The translations under genes were made by a program, and so were the position numbers. A model generated the notes under the pieces. That model made no database searches, was not told the DNA's origin, and saw only the letters and a program-made list of their open reading frames with translations. A DNA stretch of 64,000 bases from Gammaproteobacteria bacterium (lineage in GTDB: Bacteria > Pseudomonadota > Gammaproteobacteria > Burkholderiales > Burkholderiaceae_C): NCBI GenBank assembly GCA_018828125.1, contig JAHJWB010000021.1:62001-126000 (forward strand). The letters run 5' to 3'. Below are positions 43,256 to 52,272 of this stretch, piece after piece (the first letter of the stretch is position 1; every line of letters starts with the position of its first letter).

Positions 43256-44374
43256 TTAAACCCGCCGCTGCGCGCGCGAATGGCTGTGCACGGCCTCTAC
43301 CAGTGCGGACACATGCTCTGGCGGGGTGAACTGGCTGATGCCGTGGCCCAGGTTGAAGATGTGCGTGGGCCCGGTGGTGCTGCGGTCGATGTGGGGTGTG
43401 CCAAAGCTGTCGAGCACTTTACGCACCTGCTGCTCGATCTGCGCGGGTGGCGCAAACAGCACGTTGGGGTCGATATTGCCCTGCAGCGCTTTGCCGGGCC
43501 CCCCCACGGCTCCCCCCACCAGTGCACGTGCCTTGGCCAAGTTGGCCGTCCAGTCCAGGCCCAGCACGTCGCAGTCCAGCGGTTTCATGTCTTCCAGCCA
43601 CAGCGCACCGCCCTTGGTGAACACGATGCGGGGCACATCGGTGCCGTCGACGCCTGTGCGCTTGAGCTGCGCGAGCACGCGGGTGGTGTAGGCGAGGCTG
43701 AACTCCTGGAAGGCGCCATCGGCCAGCACGCCGCCCCAGCTGTCAAAAATCATCACGGCCTGGGCACCCGCGTCGATCTGGGCGTTCAGGTAAGCGGCCA
43801 CGCTGTCGGCGTTGATGGACAGGATGCGGTGCATCAAGTCAGGGCGGCTGTACATCAGGCTCTTGACCAGGCGGTAGTCATCACTGCCCTTGCCTTCGAC
43901 CATGTAGCAGGCCAGCGTCCAGGGGCTGCCCGAGAAGCCGATCAACGGAACACGCCCGTTCAGCGCCTTGCGGATGCTGGTGACGGCGTTAAATACATAG
44001 CGCAGCTTGTCCATGTCGGGCACGGCCAGTTCGTTCACGGCGGCCTCGTCGCGCACCACTTTGGCAAAGCGCGGGCCCTCGCCCTCGGCGAAGGTCAGGC
44101 CCAGGCCCATGGCGTCGGGCACCGTGAGGATGTCGCTGAACAGGATGGCGGCGTCGAGTGGGAAGCGTTCGAGCGGCTGCAGGGTCACTTCGGTGGCGTA
44201 GTTCACGTTGGTGGCCAAGCCCATGAAGCTGCCCGCCTGGGCGCGCGTGGCCTTGTACTCCGGCAGGTAGCGTCCCGCCTGGCGCATGAGCCACAGGGGC
44301 GTGTAGTCGGTGGCCTGGCGGCGGCACGCGCGCAGGAAAGTGTCGTTTTGCAGGGGGGCGAAGGTGTTGCTCAT
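43256..44374 (-). CDS. hemE: Uroporphyrinogen decarboxylase
   Basis: The enzyme decarboxylates uroporphyrinogen III to coproporphyrinogen III in haem synthesis. It has 372 residues. Family signatures are [15 protein letters not shown] (substrate-binding arginines), [15 protein letters not shown] (catalytic Asp), [16 protein letters not shown] and [11 protein letters not shown]. The C-terminus [20 protein letters not shown] is typical. It is transcribed towards the origin-like spacer. The repeat element lies upstream. Confidence 0.96.
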   Translation of the reverse strand: MSNTFAPLQNDTFLRACRRQATDYTPLWLMRQAGRYLPEYKATRAQAGSFMGLATNVNYATEVTLQPLERFPLDAAILFSDILTVPDAMGLGLTFAEGEGPRFAKVVRDEAAVNELAVPDMDKLRYVFNAVTSIRKALNGRVPLIGFSGSPWTLACYMVEGKGSDDYRLVKSLMYSRPDLMHRILSINADSVAAYLNAQIDAGAQAVMIFDSWGGVLADGAFQEFSLAYTTRVLAQLKRTGVDGTDVPRIVFTKGGALWLEDMKPLDCDVLGLDWTANLAKARALVGGAVGGPGKALQGNIDPNVLFAPPAQIEQQVRKVLDSFGTPHIDRSTTGPTHIFNLGHGISQFTPPEHVSALVEAVHSHSRAQRRV

Positions 44375-44470
44375 GCCCCCGATTGTCGCAGGCGGTCTGA
44401 AGCGCCTTCGGGCGGATGGCGGCAGGTTAGAGGCTGATCGCTACTTTTTTGATAGCGATTTATGACCATA

Positions 44471-44520
44471 TAAATTGGGCGTTAGCGCTTGTTCGATAAG
44501 CGCTAGTAGCTCCTGATTTT
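44471..44520 (+). repeat. Dispersed palindromic repeat, copy
   Basis: AAATTGGGCGTTAGCGCTTG, then TTCGATAAGCGCTAGTAGCT, in the spacer between hemE and the MFS gene. A degenerate partner (CTACTTTTTTGATAGCGATT) lies just before it. Confidence 0.8.
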
Positions 44521-44579
44521 GATCAATTTTCTGTTGGACTCCGTTCCTGCCCGCGTCGAATGGGCGGAGGTGTGCGAGG

Positions 44580-46160
44580 TCAGCGCTCTGCAATGTAGTG
44601 AGACATGCGCGCCACCTCGCCCGGCGCCAGAAATGTGCGCACCTCGGTCTCCAGCGCCTGGTCGGCCATGGTGGCGCGGGCGCGTTGGTGCAGGTAGTCG
44701 GCCCAGGACGTGACGATGAAGCGCTCTACATAGCGCGAGGGGTCGCCCAGGTCCTTGTACACGCGCCAGAAGGTGGCGCCATCGCGGCGGCGGGGGGCTT
44801 TCATGCGGCTGATGGTGTCCAGAAACGCGGCATCGGCGCCGGGCGCGATGCGGTAGCTCACCTCGACGGCCACCGGGCCGGCTTCGGGCAGGGGCTCGGC
44901 CTCGATGAAGAGTTCGTCCCAGGGCGTGGCCTGCGTCACCTCGTGCAGCGCGCCCATGCGCAGCGGCATGGGGCGCGCCAGCAGCAGGCCAGCGGTCATC
45001 AGTGCCGCGGCCACGCACAGCGTGGGCGCCAGGCCCACGATGTCCGACGCGGCGCCCCAGATGGCCGAACCCATGGCGAACGCCCCCAGCGCGGCCACCA
45101 TGTGCATGGCCACCGCGCGCGAGCGCACCCACTGCGGGGCGCTGGCCTGCGTGGCGGTGTTGAAGGTGGACATGGCCGACATCCAGGCCGCGCCCGCAAA
45201 CAGCATGGACACATAGACCAGCCAGGCGATCTGGGTGAGGGCGGCCGCCAGCATGGCAGCGGCAAACACCACGCCGCCCACACCCACGATGACCTCCATC
45301 CCGAACCGGGCCCTCAGCCGACCCAGAAACAGGCCCACACACACGGCGCCCGTGCCCAGGCAACCCATCAGCAGGCCAAAACCCGGTGCCCCCGTGCCCA
45401 GGCGCTGCGCGATCACGGGCAGCAGTGCCCACAGGGCAGAACCGGCCGCGCTGAACGCCATCACCCGCACCAGCTGCGCCAGGATCATGCGCGAGTGCCA
45501 GGCAAAGCGCAGGCCACTGAGCGTGCCGCCCCACAGGCGCTCGGCGGGCAATTTGGACGGGGGGTGTGCCCGGGGCGGCCAGCGGCGTATGGACTCCCAC
45601 ATCACCAGCGTGGTGGCCACCGTGACGGCAAACACCCAGCCCGCGCCCAGCTGTGCAAACACCAGCCCGGCCAGCGTGGGTCCCACCGCCCGCGCAGCGT
45701 TGTAGGCAATGCTGACGGCGGTGATGGCCTGGGGCCACTCGTCGCGCGGCACCGGGTCGATGACCGAAGAATTCCACGCGGGCGTCAGCATGGCCGTGCA
45801 GCAGCCGCAGATGAACACCAAAAACAGCACCGACGCCGGCCCGCCCCAGCCGCCCAGCACCAGCAGCGTGAGCATGGTGCACGCACACACCTGCGCCATC
45901 AGCGCGCCCGACACCAGGCGGCGCCGGTCGGTGGTGTCGGCCAGCACACCGGCGGGCAGTGCGAGCAAGAACATCGGCATGAACACGGCGGTCTGCACCA
46001 GTGCCGCCAGGAACGACGAGCCCGTCAGCTCCACCATCAGCCAGGCCGCCGCCATGCTCTGCATGCCGCTGCCCACAAAAAAGATGCCGCCACAAATCCA
46101 CAGGCCCCGGAATGCGGGTTGGCGCAGAGGACTCCACAAAGAGGTTGAGTGCGACGACAT
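44580..46160 (-). CDS. MFS exporter (MFS_3 / EntS-like) with C-terminal monooxygenase-like domain
   Basis: The protein has 526 residues from 46160 (MSSHSTSLWSPLRQPAFRGL). It has twelve hydrophobic segments, the motif-A-like GVLADTTDRRRLV, and the EntS-type AWLMVELTGSSFLAALVQTA. Residues ~410-526 form an extra soluble domain (VSYRIAPGADAAFLDTISRM, WRVYKDLGDPSRYVERFIVT, WADYLHQRARAT) of the antibiotic-biosynthesis-monooxygenase ferredoxin-like fold, common in this subfamily. It probably exports a drug or siderophore-like compound. It lies 239 bp from a MarR gene on the same strand, which may control it. Confidence 0.87.
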   Translation of the reverse strand: MSSHSTSLWSPLRQPAFRGLWICGGIFFVGSGMQSMAAAWLMVELTGSSFLAALVQTAVFMPMFLLALPAGVLADTTDRRRLVSGALMAQVCACTMLTLLVLGGWGGPASVLFLVFICGCCTAMLTPAWNSSVIDPVPRDEWPQAITAVSIAYNAARAVGPTLAGLVFAQLGAGWVFAVTVATTLVMWESIRRWPPRAHPPSKLPAERLWGGTLSGLRFAWHSRMILAQLVRVMAFSAAGSALWALLPVIAQRLGTGAPGFGLLMGCLGTGAVCVGLFLGRLRARFGMEVIVGVGGVVFAAAMLAAALTQIAWLVYVSMLFAGAAWMSAMSTFNTATQASAPQWVRSRAVAMHMVAALGAFAMGSAIWGAASDIVGLAPTLCVAAALMTAGLLLARPMPLRMGALHEVTQATPWDELFIEAEPLPEAGPVAVEVSYRIAPGADAAFLDTISRMKAPRRRDGATFWRVYKDLGDPSRYVERFIVTSWADYLHQRARATMADQALETEVRTFLAPGEVARMSHYIAER

Positions 46161-46399
46161 GAAGGGCAGGGAGCGGGGCGAGTGGACTGGGTGAGAGGAA
46201 GAGGGAGTAGTGCCAAGCGTGCTAGGTGTGCCAAAGGTGCTGGCATGCCCGGTGGCCTGAGGATATTCCCATATCCCCGTTTTGGGGCACAGGGGAACGG
46301 TTGTCCCTTGCAGACCACAGCAGATTGGCGTGTCGTGCACCTGCCGTGTCGTCCCGTGCAAGTGCCATGGTTCGCAGCCGCAGCGTTTGCTGCGACCTC

Positions 46400-46951
46400 T
46401 CAGTGGGTGTGGCGCCCGCCGCGCAGCCGGTAAGTGCGCGGCACATCGGTGCGGCTTGCCACCAGTGCCTCGGCGCGCGTCTGCATGTCGGCCAGCGCAT
46501 GGTCCAGCGCCTGCACCGCACCGGCGTCCAGGCCCGCCAGCAGCTCCAGGTTGAGCGCCTTCACCTGCGGGAACAGGCTGTCATGCAGCGCCTGGCCTGC
46601 CGCAGTGAGCGACAGCACTGCCTGGCGCCGGTCGCCCGGCATCGCATCGCGGGTCAGCAGCTTCTTGGCCAGCAGCGACGTGATGGCGCGTGACGTGCGC
46701 GAACGGTCCAGCCCGAGGCGCTGCGCCAACTCTGCCGGGGGCATGCCCGGGTGCTGCGCCAGCATCATCAGCAGCCCCCACTCGCGCCGCGTGATGCCGT
46801 AACCCCCTTCGCACAGTCGCACCACCAGGCTGCCCGCCACGGCCAGCAGGCGGTTCAGGCGGTACATCAGCAGGTCGTTGACCGCTGCCGGATGGGTCAG
46901 GCGCTGGCCGGGTTCGGCGGGGGCGGGCGGTGCCGGGGTGGGCGCGGTCAT
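46400..46951 (-). CDS. MarR-family transcriptional regulator
   Basis: The protein has 183 residues from the ATG with CGGAAAT upstream. A winged helix lies at residues ~55-125 (RREWGLLMMLAQHPGMPPAE, AQRLGLDRSRTSRAITSLLA, GDRRQAVLSLTAAGQ). The N-terminal Pro/Ala extension is unusual. It is divergent from the Bug-family receptor gene, with a palindromic site between them, so it probably controls that gene and perhaps the downstream MFS gene. Confidence 0.9.
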   Translation of the reverse strand: MTAPTPAPPAPAEPGQRLTHPAAVNDLLMYRLNRLLAVAGSLVVRLCEGGYGITRREWGLLMMLAQHPGMPPAELAQRLGLDRSRTSRAITSLLAKKLLTRDAMPGDRRQAVLSLTAAGQALHDSLFPQVKALNLELLAGLDAGAVQALDHALADMQTRAEALVASRTDVPRTYRLRGGRHTH

Positions 46952-46972
46952 CAGGGTATTTCCGGGCAACAG

Positions 46973-46990
46973 TTGATTAGATCAATTGAT
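46973..46990. promoter_or_regulatory. Candidate MarR operator
   Basis: TTGATTAGATCAA (46973-46985) overlaps ATCAATTGAT (46981-46990), two nested palindromes 22 bp upstream of the MarR start and before the divergent Bug gene. Confidence 0.55.
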
Positions 46991-47067
46991 TGTGTGGCCA
47001 ATACAGTGCGGCCATCAACCTGCGCGGTGGCGCAGGCCCCGTCATTGCCCCTGGAGACTCATCGACC

Positions 47068-48021
47068 ATGTGGAAACCCCTTGCCTCCGTTCTGGCCACA
47101 GCGCTCACCCTGGCCGCTTCCGTCGCGCAGGCGCAGGATGCCCCGCTGCGCATCGTGGTGGGCTATGCGCCGGGCGGCGCCACCGACCGTGTGGCCCGCA
47201 TCGTGGCCGACAAGCTGGGCGGCAAGCTGGGCACGCCAGTCATCGTCGAGAACAAGACCGGTGCGGGTGGACGCCTGTCCGCCCAGGCCGTCAAGGCAGC
47301 GCCCGCCAACCAGCCCACCTTGCTGTTGGCCAACCCGGCCGTGATGCTGGTGGCGCCCCTCGTCTTCCCCGATGCCGGCTATGACCCCGAGCGCGACTTC
47401 CGCCCTGTGAGTCACGTCAACAGCTACGAGTTTGGCGTGGCCGTGGCCAGCGCTGTGCCCGTGAAGGAACTGCCGCACCTGATGGCGTGGCTCAAAGCCA
47501 ACCCCGACAAGGCCAACTTTGGCGTGCCCGCCACCGGCAGCCTGCCGCACTTCTTTGGCCTCATGGTGGGCGACGCTGCCAAAGTCCGCGCCGAGGTGGT
47601 GGGCTACCGTGGGTCGGCCCCCTTGCTCAACGACCTGTTGGGCGGGCAGGTGCCGGTGGCGTTTGACACCTTCGACACCCTGCTGCCGCAGCACGAGGCC
47701 GGCAAGATCCGGATCCTGGCCGTCTCGGGCGCCAAGCGCAGTGCGCTGGACCCGAAGATTCCCACCTTCAAGGAAGGTGGCCTGGACCTGGCCGCTACGG
47801 GCTGGAACACCTTCTTTGCACCCATGAGCATGCCCAAGGCCCAGGCCGAACGGCTGGCCGGCCTGATCCACGATGTGATGAAAGACCCGGACACGCAGCG
47901 CAAGTTCGAGGCCGCCAAGATGGAACCGGTGGCGGCGACCATGGGGCAGACCGAAGCCATGCTCAAGGCCTACCGCGCCCAGTGGGCGCCGGTGGTGCAG
48001 CGCTCAGGTTTCAAGCCTTGA
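47068..48021 (+). CDS. Bug-family tripartite tricarboxylate receptor (periplasmic)
   Basis: The protein has 317 residues. The signal peptide is LASVLATALTLAASVAQAQ|D. Family motifs are LRIVVGYAPGGATDRVARIV, VIVENKTGAGGRLSAQAV, MVGDAAKVRAEVVGYRGSAP, LNDLLGGQVPVAFDT. It binds a carboxylated or related ligand in the periplasm. No TctA/TctB membrane partner is present, so it is an orphan, as is usual in Burkholderiales. The sulfatase 145 bp downstream on the same strand and the divergent MarR gene suggest a small catabolic unit. Confidence 0.92.
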   Translation: MWKPLASVLATALTLAASVAQAQDAPLRIVVGYAPGGATDRVARIVADKLGGKLGTPVIVENKTGAGGRLSAQAVKAAPANQPTLLLANPAVMLVAPLVFPDAGYDPERDFRPVSHVNSYEFGVAVASAVPVKELPHLMAWLKANPDKANFGVPATGSLPHFFGLMVGDAAKVRAEVVGYRGSAPLLNDLLGGQVPVAFDTFDTLLPQHEAGKIRILAVSGAKRSALDPKIPTFKEGGLDLAATGWNTFFAPMSMPKAQAERLAGLIHDVMKDPDTQRKFEAAKMEPVAATMGQTEAMLKAYRAQWAPVVQRSGFKP

Positions 48022-48028
48022 CAGGAAG

Positions 48029-48110
48029 CGCCCCTGAGCGGCATTGCCGCTTCCCCCGGAGGGGGACGGCGGCCTTGCTGCGGGGCGACCCTTGCTTACC
48101 GCCCCTCGCC
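48029..48110 (+). repeat. Post-stop GC-rich repeat module (family 2)
   Basis: It starts 8 bp after the Bug stop: CCCCTGAGCGGCATTGCCGC, TTCCCCCGGAGGGGGACGGC, then GCTGCGGGGCGACCCTTGCT. It has the same order as the modules at 19465-19579 and 55394-55492, read along the transcript. Confidence 0.75.
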
Positions 48111-48166
48111 TTGGCCGTGTCCGTTGCGCAGGCTGCAGGATTTGCTAGTGACAGTGGATTTATGAG

Positions 48167-49501
48167 ATGACCATGCCCCCCCGCCCGAACATCATCTTCA
48201 TCGTCGCCGACGACCTCGGCTACGCCGACCTCGGTTGCTACGGCGGGCGCGACGCCGCCTTTGGCGCGGTGTCGCCCGTGCTGGATCAGTTGGCTGCACA
48301 TGGCCTCAAGCTCACGCAGGGCTATGCCAACTCGCCCGTTTGCTCGCCCACGCGCTTTGCGCTGATGACCGCGCGCTACCAGTATCGCCTGCGCGGTGCG
48401 GCTGAAGAACCCATCAACAACAAAAGCCGGGGCAGCACCACGCTGGGCCTGCCGCCCGAGCACCCCACGCTGCCGTCGCTGCTGCGCGGTGCAGGCTACC
48501 GCACGGCCCTGATGGGCAAGTGGCACCTGGGCTACCCGCCCGCGTTCGGGCCGCTGCAGTCAGGCTACGACGAGTTCTTTGGCCCCATGTCGGGTGGTGT
48601 GGACTATTTCACCCATTGCAGTTCCAACGGCGTGCATGACCTGTATCTGGGCGAGCAGGAAAAGCAGCAGGACGGCTACCTCACGGACCTGATCACGGAC
48701 CATGCGCTCGACTTTGTGCAGCGCATGGCGCCGGGCGCGCAGGCCGGCAGCCCGTTCTTTTTGAGCCTGCACTACACCGCCCCGCACTGGCCGTGGGAGA
48801 CACGCGACGACGAAGCGCTGGCGCAGGAGGTGAAGACCAACCTGTTCCACCTGCACGGCGGCAATATCGAGACCTACCGCCGCATGATCCACCACATGGA
48901 CGAAGGCATCGGCCGCATCATGGCGCTGCTGGAAGAGCAGGGCCTGGCGCACAACACGCTGGTGGTGTTCACCAGCGACAACGGCGGCGAACGTTTCTCG
49001 GACAACTGGCCGCTGGTCGGCGGCAAGATGGACCTGACCGAAGGCGGCATCCGCGTGCCGTGGATTGCCCACTGGCCTGCCGTGATCGCACCCGGCAGCG
49101 AAAGCGCCCAGACCTGCATGACCATGGACTGGTCGGCCACGATGCTCGACGCTGCCGGTGTTGCCTCGCATGCCGACTACCCGCTGGACGGCCGCTCACT
49201 GATGCCACTGCTGCACGATGCCAACGTGATCGACGAACCCCCCTTGTTCTGGCGCATGAACCACCGCGGCCAGCGCGCCATGCGCCAGGGCGTGTGGAAG
49301 TATCTGCGGGTGGACGGCAACGACTATTTGTTCGACCTGTCGCAGGACGAACGCGAGCGCTCCAACCATGCTCCCGTGGAGCCTGCGCGGCTGCATGCAA
49401 TGCGCGCGGCATGGGAGGCGTGGAACGCATCCATGCCTGCCATCCCGGACGACGCAACGGTCAGCCTGGGGTATTCCACCAAAGACATGCCTCAACGCTG
49501 A
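48167..49501 (+). CDS. Sulfatase (arylsulfatase family)
   Basis: The protein has 444 residues with no signal peptide. The N-terminal metal site is PNIIFIVADDLGYADLGCYG. The formylglycine signature is C59-S-P-T-R (NSPVCSPTRFALMTAR), so a formylglycine-generating enzyme is needed; none is in the window. Other conserved parts are GKWHLGY, SLHYTAPHWPWETRD and VVFTSDNGGERFSDNWPL. A second in-frame ATG lies two codons in. The substrate, a sulfate ester, is unknown; the adjacent Bug receptor may bring in the product or substrate. Confidence 0.93.
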   Translation: MTMPPRPNIIFIVADDLGYADLGCYGGRDAAFGAVSPVLDQLAAHGLKLTQGYANSPVCSPTRFALMTARYQYRLRGAAEEPINNKSRGSTTLGLPPEHPTLPSLLRGAGYRTALMGKWHLGYPPAFGPLQSGYDEFFGPMSGGVDYFTHCSSNGVHDLYLGEQEKQQDGYLTDLITDHALDFVQRMAPGAQAGSPFFLSLHYTAPHWPWETRDDEALAQEVKTNLFHLHGGNIETYRRMIHHMDEGIGRIMALLEEQGLAHNTLVVFTSDNGGERFSDNWPLVGGKMDLTEGGIRVPWIAHWPAVIAPGSESAQTCMTMDWSATMLDAAGVASHADYPLDGRSLMPLLHDANVIDEPPLFWRMNHRGQRAMRQGVWKYLRVDGNDYLFDLSQDERERSNHAPVEPARLHAMRAAWEAWNASMPAIPDDATVSLGYSTKDMPQR

Positions 49502-49509
49502 ATTTTCAG

Positions 49510-49556
49510 TATTTTTGGCTCCTGGCGCTTGTTGGTAAAGCGCTGATAGCTATCAA
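49510..49556 (+). repeat. Dispersed palindromic repeat overlapping the end of the LysR gene
   Basis: TATTTTTGGCTCCTGGCGCT, TGTTGGTAAAGCGCTGATAG, CTATCAA. The last bases provide the stop codon of the converging LysR-type gene at 49553-49555, so the insertion has probably reset its C-terminus. Confidence 0.8.
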
Positions 49557-50455
49557 TTGAGTAGCGTTCCGCTCTCGCCCAATGCCAGCAGCCGTGTGAG
49601 CAGGGGGTGCATCACCTTGCGCGCGCTGTAGATCAGGTGGAACTGCTCCTGCACGTCGGGCGTGGTGCCCACCTGCACCAGCCCGTGCGTCTGCGCCAGG
49701 TGCTCGCCCAGCGACACCGGCGCGGGCATTACGCCCATGCCGGTGGCGGCAAAGGTGCTGAGCAAAGCGCTGTCTTCAAACTCACCGGCGATGCGCGGGC
49801 GGATGCGCTCGCGCTCCAGCCATTGGTCGATGCGCGCGCGCATGGCGGCGTGGTCGGTGGGCAGCAACACCGGCACCACGGCCAGGCTGTGCGGGAAGTT
49901 GTTGGCCGCCGCCTCGGCCCACAGCGGCGGGGCGTACCAGGCAATCGCGCTGGTGCCCAGCAGCTGGCTGGTGGTGCGCAGCGCAGGGTTGGGGGGCGCG
50001 GCACGGTCGGCCAGCACGGCATCGAGCTTGTGCAGCGCCAGCTCGCCCAAGAGGGGCTGGAACTCGCCCTCGTGGCACAGCAGGCGCAGGTGGGGTTCGT
50101 CCAGCACAGGGGTCAGCAGCCGGTGCACGGCCAGCTTGGCAATGCCGTCGGAGATGCCCAGGTTCAGCCGCAGCGTCTGACCCGTGGCGGCCTCACGCAC
50201 GCGCACCGGCAGCAGCTCGCCCAGCGCAAAGATGTGGTCGGCCTCGTGCAGTGCGGCCACGCCAGCGTCGGTCAGCACCAGGTTGCGGCCCTCGCTGCGC
50301 AACAGGCTCACGCCCAACGACTTTTCCAGCTCGCGCACCTGGGCGCTGATGGTCTGCACGGCCATGTCAAGCCGCTCGGCGGCGCGGGCGATGCCACCCT
50401 CCTTGGCCACCACCCAGAAGTAGAAAAGATGGCGGTAGTTGAAGCTCTGGCTCAT
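49553..50455 (-). CDS. LysR-type regulator, NhaR-like
   Basis: The protein has 300 residues from 50455 (MSQSFNYRHLFYFWVVAKEG), the typical NhaR-like start; the frame extends 63 bp upstream. The winged helix (AERLDMAVQTISAQVRELEK, SLGVSLLRSEGRNLVLTDAG) is followed by a substrate domain. It is divergent from terC, with a perfect 9-bp inverted repeat between them, so it likely regulates terC and itself. NhaR responds to Na+ in E. coli; the signal here is unknown. Its stop codon is supplied by the repeat element. Confidence 0.9.
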   Translation of the reverse strand: MSQSFNYRHLFYFWVVAKEGGIARAAERLDMAVQTISAQVRELEKSLGVSLLRSEGRNLVLTDAGVAALHEADHIFALGELLPVRVREAATGQTLRLNLGISDGIAKLAVHRLLTPVLDEPHLRLLCHEGEFQPLLGELALHKLDAVLADRAAPPNPALRTTSQLLGTSAIAWYAPPLWAEAAANNFPHSLAVVPVLLPTDHAAMRARIDQWLERERIRPRIAGEFEDSALLSTFAATGMGVMPAPVSLGEHLAQTHGLVQVGTTPDVQEQFHLIYSARKVMHPLLTRLLALGESGTLLN

Positions 50456-50479
50456 CGGCAACTTTAAGCGAAAAATGGA

Positions 50480-50504
50480 ATTGGTTCGTAAAAACCGAAC
50501 CAAT
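50480..50504. promoter_or_regulatory. LysR-type operator between lysR and terC
   Basis: ATTGGTTCG (50480-50488) and CGAACCAAT (50496-50504) form a perfect 9-bp inverted repeat with a 7-bp centre. It lies 25 bp before the LysR start and 111 bp before terC. This is the expected place and form for an LTTR recognition site. Confidence 0.7.
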
Positions 50505-50614
50505 GCTACCGAAACCACAGGTTTTTAAGAAACGCTGCTCACCCTACAGTCCGCCGGGTCAACGCCGCGCAGTCTGCGCCGCGCCAACCAAATTTCCCCT
50601 CGGAGTGAAGAGTC

Positions 50615-51595
50615 ATGGAAACCATAGGTACCTGGTGGATGTGGGCGGGTTTAGCCGTCTTTGTGGTCGTCGCGATCGGCGTCGACCTGCTGGTGATGGA
50701 GCGCCAGGGCGCGCACAAGGTAACGATGAAGGAGGCCGTGCGCTGGAGCCTGCTGTGGTTTTCGCTGGCTTTCGTGTTTGTGGCCATCCTGTGGTGGTAC
50801 CTGGACGGCAGTCAGGGCCGGGAGGTGGCCAACACCGTATCGATGCAGTTCATCACCGGCTATCTGGTGGAAAAGAGCCTGTCCATCGACAACATCTTTG
50901 TCTTCCTGATGCTGTTCAGCTACTTCGCCGTGCCACCGCAGTACCAAAAGCGCGCGCTCATCATCGGCATCATCGGCGCGATTGTGCTGCGCACCCTGCT
51001 GATCCTGGCGGGTGCCTGGTTGCTGGCCACCTTCCACTGGCTGCTGTACGTGTTCGGCGCGTTCCTGGTCATCACGGGCGCCAAGATGTGGTTCGCTGCG
51101 GGCAAAGAGCCCGACATCGCAACCAACCCGGTGCTCAAGTTCCTGAAGAAGCGCATCCGCATCACCGACCAGTTCGATGGTGAAAAGCTCTCCACCATGA
51201 TCAATGGCGTGAAGCACTACACCCCGCTGTTTGTAGTGCTGGTGCTCATCGGAACCACCGACATCATCTTTGCGGTGGACAGCATCCCGGCCATCTTTGC
51301 CATCACGAACGACCCGTTCATCGTGCTGACAGCCAACATCTTCGCCATCCTGGGCCTGCGTGCGCTGTACTTCCTGCTGGCTGACCTGGCCAACCGCTTC
51401 CATTTGCTGGCTTACGGCTTGGCCCTGGTGCTGGTGTTCATCGGCGGCAAGATGCTGCTCATCGACCTCGTGAAGATCCCGATCGGCTATGCGCTGCTGG
51501 TGACGGCGACATTGATTGCAGGCTCCATCGTGCTGTCGCTGAGGAACTCGGGCGAAAGCGCCCACGGTGTTCCAGCTTTGCCGCGCAAGGACTGA
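50615..51595 (+). CDS. TerC-family integral membrane protein (Alx-like)
   Basis: The protein has 326 residues with GGAGTGAAGAG upstream. Eight or nine hydrophobic segments carry TerC features: GVDLLVMERQGAHKVTMKEA, VEKSLSIDNIFVFLMLFSYF and IGTTDIIFAVDSIPAIFAIT, with conserved membrane Asp residues. Family members export Mn2+ or are linked to tellurite and pH stress. It is probably regulated by the divergent LysR-type protein. The DUF2062 gene follows within 6 bp. Confidence 0.92.
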   Translation: METIGTWWMWAGLAVFVVVAIGVDLLVMERQGAHKVTMKEAVRWSLLWFSLAFVFVAILWWYLDGSQGREVANTVSMQFITGYLVEKSLSIDNIFVFLMLFSYFAVPPQYQKRALIIGIIGAIVLRTLLILAGAWLLATFHWLLYVFGAFLVITGAKMWFAAGKEPDIATNPVLKFLKKRIRITDQFDGEKLSTMINGVKHYTPLFVVLVLIGTTDIIFAVDSIPAIFAITNDPFIVLTANIFAILGLRALYFLLADLANRFHLLAYGLALVLVFIGGKMLLIDLVKIPIGYALLVTATLIAGSIVLSLRNSGESAHGVPALPRKD

Positions 51596-51600
51596 ACGCC

Positions 51601-52170
51601 GTGGTGATGGGCCAGACCCTGTGTTCCCTGCGCCGCTGGTTGCGGGGGCTGGAGCCCAAGGCGCGCATGGTTCTGGCGCGCAGCTGGCTGGCGCAGTTCC
51701 TGCCTTGGTTGGAGCAGCGCGCCTTGTTCCGCTTTCAGCGCCAGCCGCTGGCACGCGGGGTGGCGGCGGGCATGTTCTGCGGCTTGATCCCCGGCCCGTT
51801 GCAGATTCCGGGCACGCTGCTGGTGTGCGCCTGGCTGCGCGGCAACATCGTGGCGGGCGGGGTGGCCACGTTCTATACCAACCCGCTCACCACCGTGCCG
51901 CTGTATGTGATGGCCTTCTACCTCGGGGCGCTGGTGATGCCGGGGGAGCAAATATTGCCCTCCTGGGCCAGCGTAGCCCCAGGGGGTGATTTGTCGATGC
52001 AGGCGCTGGCCGCATGGGTTCAGGCCCTGGGCACGCCGCTGTTGGTGGGCCTGCCCACGCTGGGGCTCGTGATGGCCGTGCTGGGCTATGCCACGGTGCA
52101 ACTGCTGTGGCTGGCACCAGCGCTGCAGCGCAAGCGGCGGCTCGCGCGCTGCCGCTCAGCAGCCGCCTGA
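51601..52170 (+). CDS. DUF2062 domain membrane protein
   Basis: The protein has 189 residues from GTG 51601, chosen for AAGGA at a good distance; GTG 51604 and ATG 51607 are in frame. DUF2062 features are visible (ALFRFQRQPLARGVAAGMFC, GLIPGPLQIPGTLLVCAWLR, NIVAGGVATFYTNPLTTVPL), with three hydrophobic segments. The role is unknown. It is translationally coupled to terC. Confidence 0.85.
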   Translation: MVMGQTLCSLRRWLRGLEPKARMVLARSWLAQFLPWLEQRALFRFQRQPLARGVAAGMFCGLIPGPLQIPGTLLVCAWLRGNIVAGGVATFYTNPLTTVPLYVMAFYLGALVMPGEQILPSWASVAPGGDLSMQALAAWVQALGTPLLVGLPTLGLVMAVLGYATVQLLWLAPALQRKRRLARCRSAAA

Positions 52171-52173
52171 AAA

Positions 52174-52271
52174 AGGGCGCGTTCCCATACCAGTGCCACC
52201 GTGGAACTGGCTCCGCCAGGCCGCGGGTGGCGTCCTCCTTCAGGGGAAAAGCGCCGAAGGCGACACAGGGG
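52174..52271 (-). repeat. Post-stop GC-rich repeat module (family 2), diverged
   Basis: On the minus strand, immediately after the Bug stop: ACCCCCTGTGTCGCCTTCGG, GCTTTTCCCCTGAAGGAGGA, then GCGGCCTGGCGGAGCCAGTT. It shares the opening CCCCTG...CGCCTT order with the other modules; the rest is diverged. Confidence 0.55.
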
Positions 52272-52272
52272 G

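Noticed and set aside
44598..46148. A 516-codon plus-strand open frame over the MFS gene
   Set aside because: The minus-strand MFS protein has clear transporter motifs; the plus frame is His/Arg/Ala-rich and unstructured.
50505..50614. yybP-ykoY (Mn2+) riboswitch upstream of terC
   Set aside because: The family context invites it, but I see none of the conserved purine-rich loop sequences, and only ~110 bp are available beyond the operator.
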